This document shows positions 62,195 to 64,000 of a DNA stretch of 64,000 nt, piece after piece; position 1 is the first letter of the stretch, and every line of letters begins with the position of its first letter. The translations under genes were made by a program, and so were the position numbers. Origin of the DNA: Unio delphinus (taxonomy: Eukaryota > Mollusca > Bivalvia > Unionida > Unionidae); assembly GCA_029339505.1 (NCBI GenBank), contig JAQISU010000182.1:2332501-2396500 (forward strand). Reading direction: 5' to 3'. Under the pieces are notes generated by a model that was given only the letters and a program-made list of their open reading frames with translations, did no database searches and was not told where the DNA came from.

Positions 62195-64000
62195 ATGGAG
62201 GAGTTCAAGAGATTATCGAAAATTAAGCCTTGGAAAAATACTAAATTCATTGATTATACCATGAAAGAATTCCAAATATTATCGAAAATTAAGAAAATTT
62301 TTCCAGGGCTTAATTTTCGATAATCTCTTGATCTCGATAAGGAGTTCAAGAGATTATCGAAAATTAAGCCCTGGAAAAATGCTAATTTCAATCTCGATAG
62401 AGTCTCTGATACACCAAAACGTCTAATCGGTGATAAAACTATACTGGGTAAAATCAGGGAGTGTTTTAATGAATTCTACCGAGACGGTGCAGTATACTGT
62501 TGGTCGACATTTCGAATTATCGATGAAGATGTCAATGTACCAAACATGGATGCTACTATGAACGATGAAAGAGCAGCTGAGATAATTTAACACCTTGGCC
62601 CGCCAAGGGGCTGGAAATCCAAGGGTAAATTTCAAAGCAATTCCCAACAGAAGTATTTTTTCAGAATAAAATTTATTATGGAAATCGAAGGCAAATGGAT
62701 TATCAGGGATAAATTTGAACCAATCCTCAAGGATAAAAAAACTGTCATTGTGAGTAGAGATTCCAAACCAGGAATTCTAACTGGAATTGACAAACCATAC
62801 TACGAGAGATCTTATCCTGTAACAGCAATTGTTTATGGGATATATCCGTTAAATGATAAACCCGATATTGCAAAACAAGCTCCTATGAAATATTCTAGTT
62901 CACTGAATTGTGTAGCAGCACGGGTAATGGAACACTTCACAAATGCATCCCGAGGAAATAAACTAACTGATCTGCGACGTAGGAAAATAACCGAATGGGA
63001 ACTGACAGTGAAACAGCACGATGCAAAGATTTCTGATATAGCTAAATTAGAAGCATCATTAAAATTCCCAATATCAGTAACAACAATAACCGGAGAAGTA
63101 TTATACGAACCAAAATACCAATCGCGAGGAGCTCCAATTAAAATTATTGATCATAACGAACACGCGTGGACGGCTGCAGTAACAATATTTCCACAAGATA
63201 GAACCGTGAGATATATCCCTAAGGAGTTCGTCGGGGATGTTTTCTATGAAGAGAAATTATTTGATGCTATTCATGCGTTGTGTAAAGATGATCCTGTGTC
63301 ATTGTGGTTACTTAGAAGTGATGAAGATCCCAAAATAGGATTTGATCAATTTGTAAGACCAAACGGTGAATTATATCGCGTTGAAGAATTAGATAACTGA
63401 ATGAGAAAAATCGCTAGTGATTTTTCACCAGAGAGTTCCCATGAAAAACTATTAACGGATAGTTTTACAATTCCATCAGTGGTAGCTCACTTCGCAAGAG
63501 AAAAAAACTCATGGCGTCCAACACAAAGTGATTTTCTCGTGGACGTTAAATTTAGTTGCGTCGAATTTGGTCATGGAGGACTGTGGAATACGAAATACCA
63601 TCGTGATGGTATGATTTCAATTGATATATCCGCGTGTTATCCTGGAAGTTTTCTCGGGTATGGAGAATGTAGTAACTATTTTAAACGATTTGGACACCCC
63701 ACGCATGAAATGACTCGTGTTGCAATTAATGGTCCATTGCCTGATTTTGATTTAACTGGATTCGCTCGTGTGATATCATTCGAATTCGCTACAGGGTTAC
63801 ATCCGTGTAGTTATCTTTGGCTTGGTAGACATATATCTGAAAAGGCCTGGATGCCAATAGTGTTGCTACGATATATGATTGATTGTGGTATGCTAATATC
63901 GTTGATTGTTTCCGAAGCTATTATATGCTATCGAGCTCAGAAAGAAGTTTGGCTACCACAACCCGATCTAGATCGTATAATTAGCAAACAGCGAAAACAG
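62195..64000 (+). pseudogene. PolB-like/helicase/HNH replication gene, 5' part, broken (copy 2)
   Basis: Start MEEFKRLSKIKPW, as in copy 1. The first 200 bp are rearranged by a local duplication and inversion, and a stop at 62588 precedes an open 240-codon stretch (62678-63400). A TGA at 63398 is followed by an open stretch to the window end with MISIDISACYPGSFLGYGE (palm motif A-like) and FKRFGHPTHEMTRVAINGPLP, near-identical to copy 1. Copy 1 has a sense codon at the TGA position, so one continuous protein is the likely ancestral state. Helicase and HNH parts lie beyond the window. Confidence 0.6.
62298..62379. repeat. perfect 32-bp inverted repeat with 18-nt loop at the replication gene start
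   Basis: 62298-62329 is the exact reverse complement of 62348-62379. A further direct copy with one mismatch lies at 62207-62238 and a degraded one at 62263-62292. Confidence 0.85.

Larger units (their letters stand above)
51838..64000. mobile_element. Polinton/Maverick-like element, copy 2, left-truncated, continues past window
   Basis: Same gene order and strands as copy 1, from the minor capsid gene to the replication gene. No terminal repeat of the copy 1 type is found at the left; sequence changes to LINE fragments within 50 bp of the minor capsid stop. Integrase, PLA2-like gene and ATPase would lie beyond 64,000. Some genes are intact, but several carry stops or shifts. Confidence 0.85.

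Overview
The window is AT-rich animal DNA with spliced genes (GT-AG introns), tRNA-derived SINEs, LINE relics, a hAT-like MITE and many (TA)n, (CA)n and (ACAT)n microsatellites. I infer an invertebrate, most likely a mollusc. That rests on the IFI44-like GTPase expansion, the SINE types and the Polinton cargo, and was not tested by a search.

Region 1 (about 1-41.7 kb, minus strand) is an interferon-induced-protein-44-like GTPase locus. Four repeated units (A-D, right to left D-C-B-A) each have exons of about 198, 147, 172 and 314 bp with identical phases. The last exon of one unit ends with the PWR sequence that opens the next GTPase domain, followed by a splice donor in phase 0. I therefore read the locus as one gene coding for at least four tandem GTPase domains, preceded by a 77-bp and a 31-bp exon. 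Its introns hold a LINE relic with a SINE inside it (36-38.6 kb), a MITE (21.3 kb) and several microsatellites.

Region 2 (5,076-20,360) is a complete but decayed Polinton/Maverick- or adintovirus-like element. It is 15.3 kb long with inverted terminal repeats and a 10-bp flanking direct repeat, and it sits in the intron between units B and A. Virion-type genes lie on the minus strand: penton-like minor capsid, membrane protein, fibre-like protein, adenain-type protease, small hydrophobic/basic proteins, double-jelly-roll major capsid and a conserved 330-aa protein. A noncoding centre separates them from a plus-strand gene that appears to join a PolB-like polymerase, an SF1 helicase and an HNH nuclease. 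Next come a minus-strand integrase and a zinc-ribbon/PLA2-like protein, and a plus-strand FtsK/HerA-type packaging ATPase.

Region 3 (41.7-51.8 kb) holds no gene I can support. It contains three copies of a SINE (one of them at 32 kb), a repeat pair, a non-LTR retrotransposon relic and microsatellites.

Region 4 (about 51.84-64.0 kb) is a second copy of the same element type in the same orientation. Its left end is truncated next to LINE fragments and it runs off the right edge. Gene order matches copy 1. It also carries an HNH homing endonuclease and a small plus-strand ORF not seen in copy 1, and its fibre-like gene has an expanded internal repeat. Both copies have many frameshifts and stops, mostly at different places, so they look like independently decaying fossils.
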